Positions 62,301 to 64,000 of a DNA stretch of 64,000 nt are shown here, one piece after another. The first letter of the stretch is position 1, and every line of letters starts with the position of its first letter. The notes below the pieces were generated by a model. That model saw only the letters and a program-made list of their open reading frames with translations. It had not been told where the DNA came from and made no database searches. Source of the stretch: Saururus chinensis (Eukaryota > Streptophyta > Magnoliopsida > Piperales > Saururaceae); assembly GCA_035235625.1 (NCBI GenBank), contig CP141144.1:31307014-31371013 (forward strand). Direction: 5' to 3'. Both the position numbers and the translations under genes were made by a program.

Positions 62301-64000
62301 CCCTTTTGATTTTTTCGAAGGAAATCTTCTCCCCCTTTTTACCATATCAATTTTTTTTTGCCACATGTGAGGGCTCACATGCGTGCAAGGTCATTTCCAT
62401 AAATACACAAAACTTGGTGACCATTTTAGGAATACATAGTAATTGAGGACCATTTTTGCTATATCCTTTTCTACTAAAGATAGTATTATGTAAGCATGAA
62501 AAATCTAAATCCATGTAACATACAACTTTTCTTAATTATTTTATCTTATTTACTCACTTTGAGAGAAGCTAGGATTTGATCACATTGCCTAAGCTATTCC
62601 GTTAAGCAGACTAGGTTGGGCTGTGATGTACAAGTTGAGGCCACGAGAAAGCCCACAATGGAGGAAAAGTTGGTGTTAGGTCCAAAAAAAATCTGAATAG
62701 TTTCCTTTTGAGAATTGATTTCCTAATTTACTTAAAATTAAATGCCTAATTCTCATTGAAGGATAACATAGAAAACCCAACTCAAGGGGGAGTTTCCCAA
62801 GTGGTTGGACCACCTCTTCCTCTGTCTAGCCGACTGTGCCCCTCTCCTGTCCCTCTTGTTGGTCAATCCAATCTCCTCCATCTCTTCTGTATTTTCTTGG
62901 GTTGATCATTTCCAAACAATGACTCTATCTCTCTTTGAATCTTGTGCGCCAAGGGATCAAACTCCATTGTGTGAGTACTCCAAGGGACTATTCTAGCACA
63001 ACTTGGGGAGTCTAACCAGATTAGAAGTGGAGCCTTTTACACCTTAAGCATGTGTCAATCAAGTGGATTCAATGAATCATTAAAAGGCTTTGGTTTTTAT
63101 TGAAGTAGGGTTTGGTACAAGAGACAACTAAAAAGGGATGTAGTGTTTTTTAATCAATAAGAAAGTAGTTTCTCAATGCCTCGAATGTTTGATGGGTTTC
63201 ATTCATGTTTTACTGAATGTTTGCATGACTCGTACTATCATTAAACTTTGCTAGAAATCAATTGCTCATTATGGATGCATCATGGCAAACAAGTTCTAAA
63301 TTCTGCATAACACCTGAGTTAAGAAACAAGTTTTATGCCCTTGAATGGGTTTTTTCCCACATTTTAGTAGTATCTTTTTTACTCATATCTGAAGAGTGGC
63401 CGGACCAGCGGAAGCACAGTGAGATGGGGCTGGTGCACCAATCAAAAACTGATCTTTATGATTAAATTACAACAAACATGCATAAAACCCAAATCAATGA
63501 GCAATAAACATATCCAATCAAATAGATCATGCAATTAAGAATACAAATCGAATCAAATGCATATTGACCTGGGCTGTCCAGCCCTTGCACGCCCTCCAAA
63601 AGATTAGTCTGCACACACCAATCTCAAGGAAAACAAGCCAATGGAAAGGAGATTACCTATATGTGCATATCCCACACAAACCAATGCTTGGATTGAAAAA
63701 TCAGCAACTGTGGCGTCCCTAAAGCCCTCCTTTCATGTCCCAACAAGCAAGGAGATTCTCCTCCTTCAATAGCCATGCCAAGAGAGCATGGGAGAGGATT
63801 AGAGGATTTGTTGAGTGTGCGCCACTCCAAAAATCAGGTTTTGTTGAAGGTGTGCCCTTCCAAATCACTTATCCTTGGCTCATCTCTTCACTCTTGTTTG
63901 GGGGGGGAGCATCTACTTAAGAGCGCATCACTTGCATTTGGAGGTCTCCAATAGTTCATGAGTTGCAGTTCCTCATGGAATAGAATTTCATTCGTTTGTT
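62301..64000. other. Intergenic, no gene seen
   Basis: Mixed AT-rich and moderately GC-rich text. Frames of 61-67 codons show no recognisable domain or codon pattern. No element ends were identified. Confidence 0.45.

Overview
The window is nuclear DNA from a flowering plant. It is AT-rich with long intergenic distances, has one intronless organelle-targeted PPR gene, and is otherwise packed with plant-type transposable elements: Athila-like and chromovirus-like Ty3/gypsy pieces, Copia-like LTR pieces, MULEs, hAT/foldback elements, and an endogenous pararetrovirus. The species cannot be named from this sequence. Nothing looks bacterial or organellar.

The only clearly functional gene is the 871-codon DYW-class pentatricopeptide repeat gene at 16649-19264 (+). 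By overall sequence it is the DOT4 (At4g18750) orthologue, a predicted chloroplast RNA-editing factor. Its last few residues depart from the family ending. A foldback element and a tandem hAT-like element lie just upstream.

Left of the gene (1-16.6 kb): a fragment of a long LTR family (called B here), a decayed Athila-like LTR/PBS/gag piece, and a broken gene with plant-mobile-domain (PMD) and Ulp1/C48-protease parts that is split by a B solo LTR (4695-7435). These are followed by a MULE transposase relic on the minus strand and weak LTR-like sequence.

Right of the gene (21-60.6 kb): a large nest. An endogenous caulimovirid copy (minus strand, movement protein to RNase H) is split into three pieces (26870-28055, 41707-43617, 50531-51960). 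One gap holds a B-family LTR (28056-41706). That LTR was itself hit by a solo LTR D (28070-30607, perfect 5-bp duplication ctagc) and by LTR C (33496-41488), and C carries a further B copy (36668-40246). The other gap holds a nearly full-length 6.9-kb MULE (43618-50530) with ~300-bp terminal inverted repeats and a 9-bp target duplication (8/9 match). This MULE encodes both a MuDR-type transposase and a PMD protein. Further left, LTR F (22014-25529, perfect duplication tatgt) sits inside tandem repeats of LTR E. Further right, a second C copy interrupts a third large B copy.

LTR orientations are assigned from TATA boxes and from the family ends TGTAAnnnCC...GGGCGTnACA. Element names B-F are local labels, not database families. 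Nearly all TE reading frames are broken. The MULE-PMD element is the best preserved and the most interesting mobile unit.
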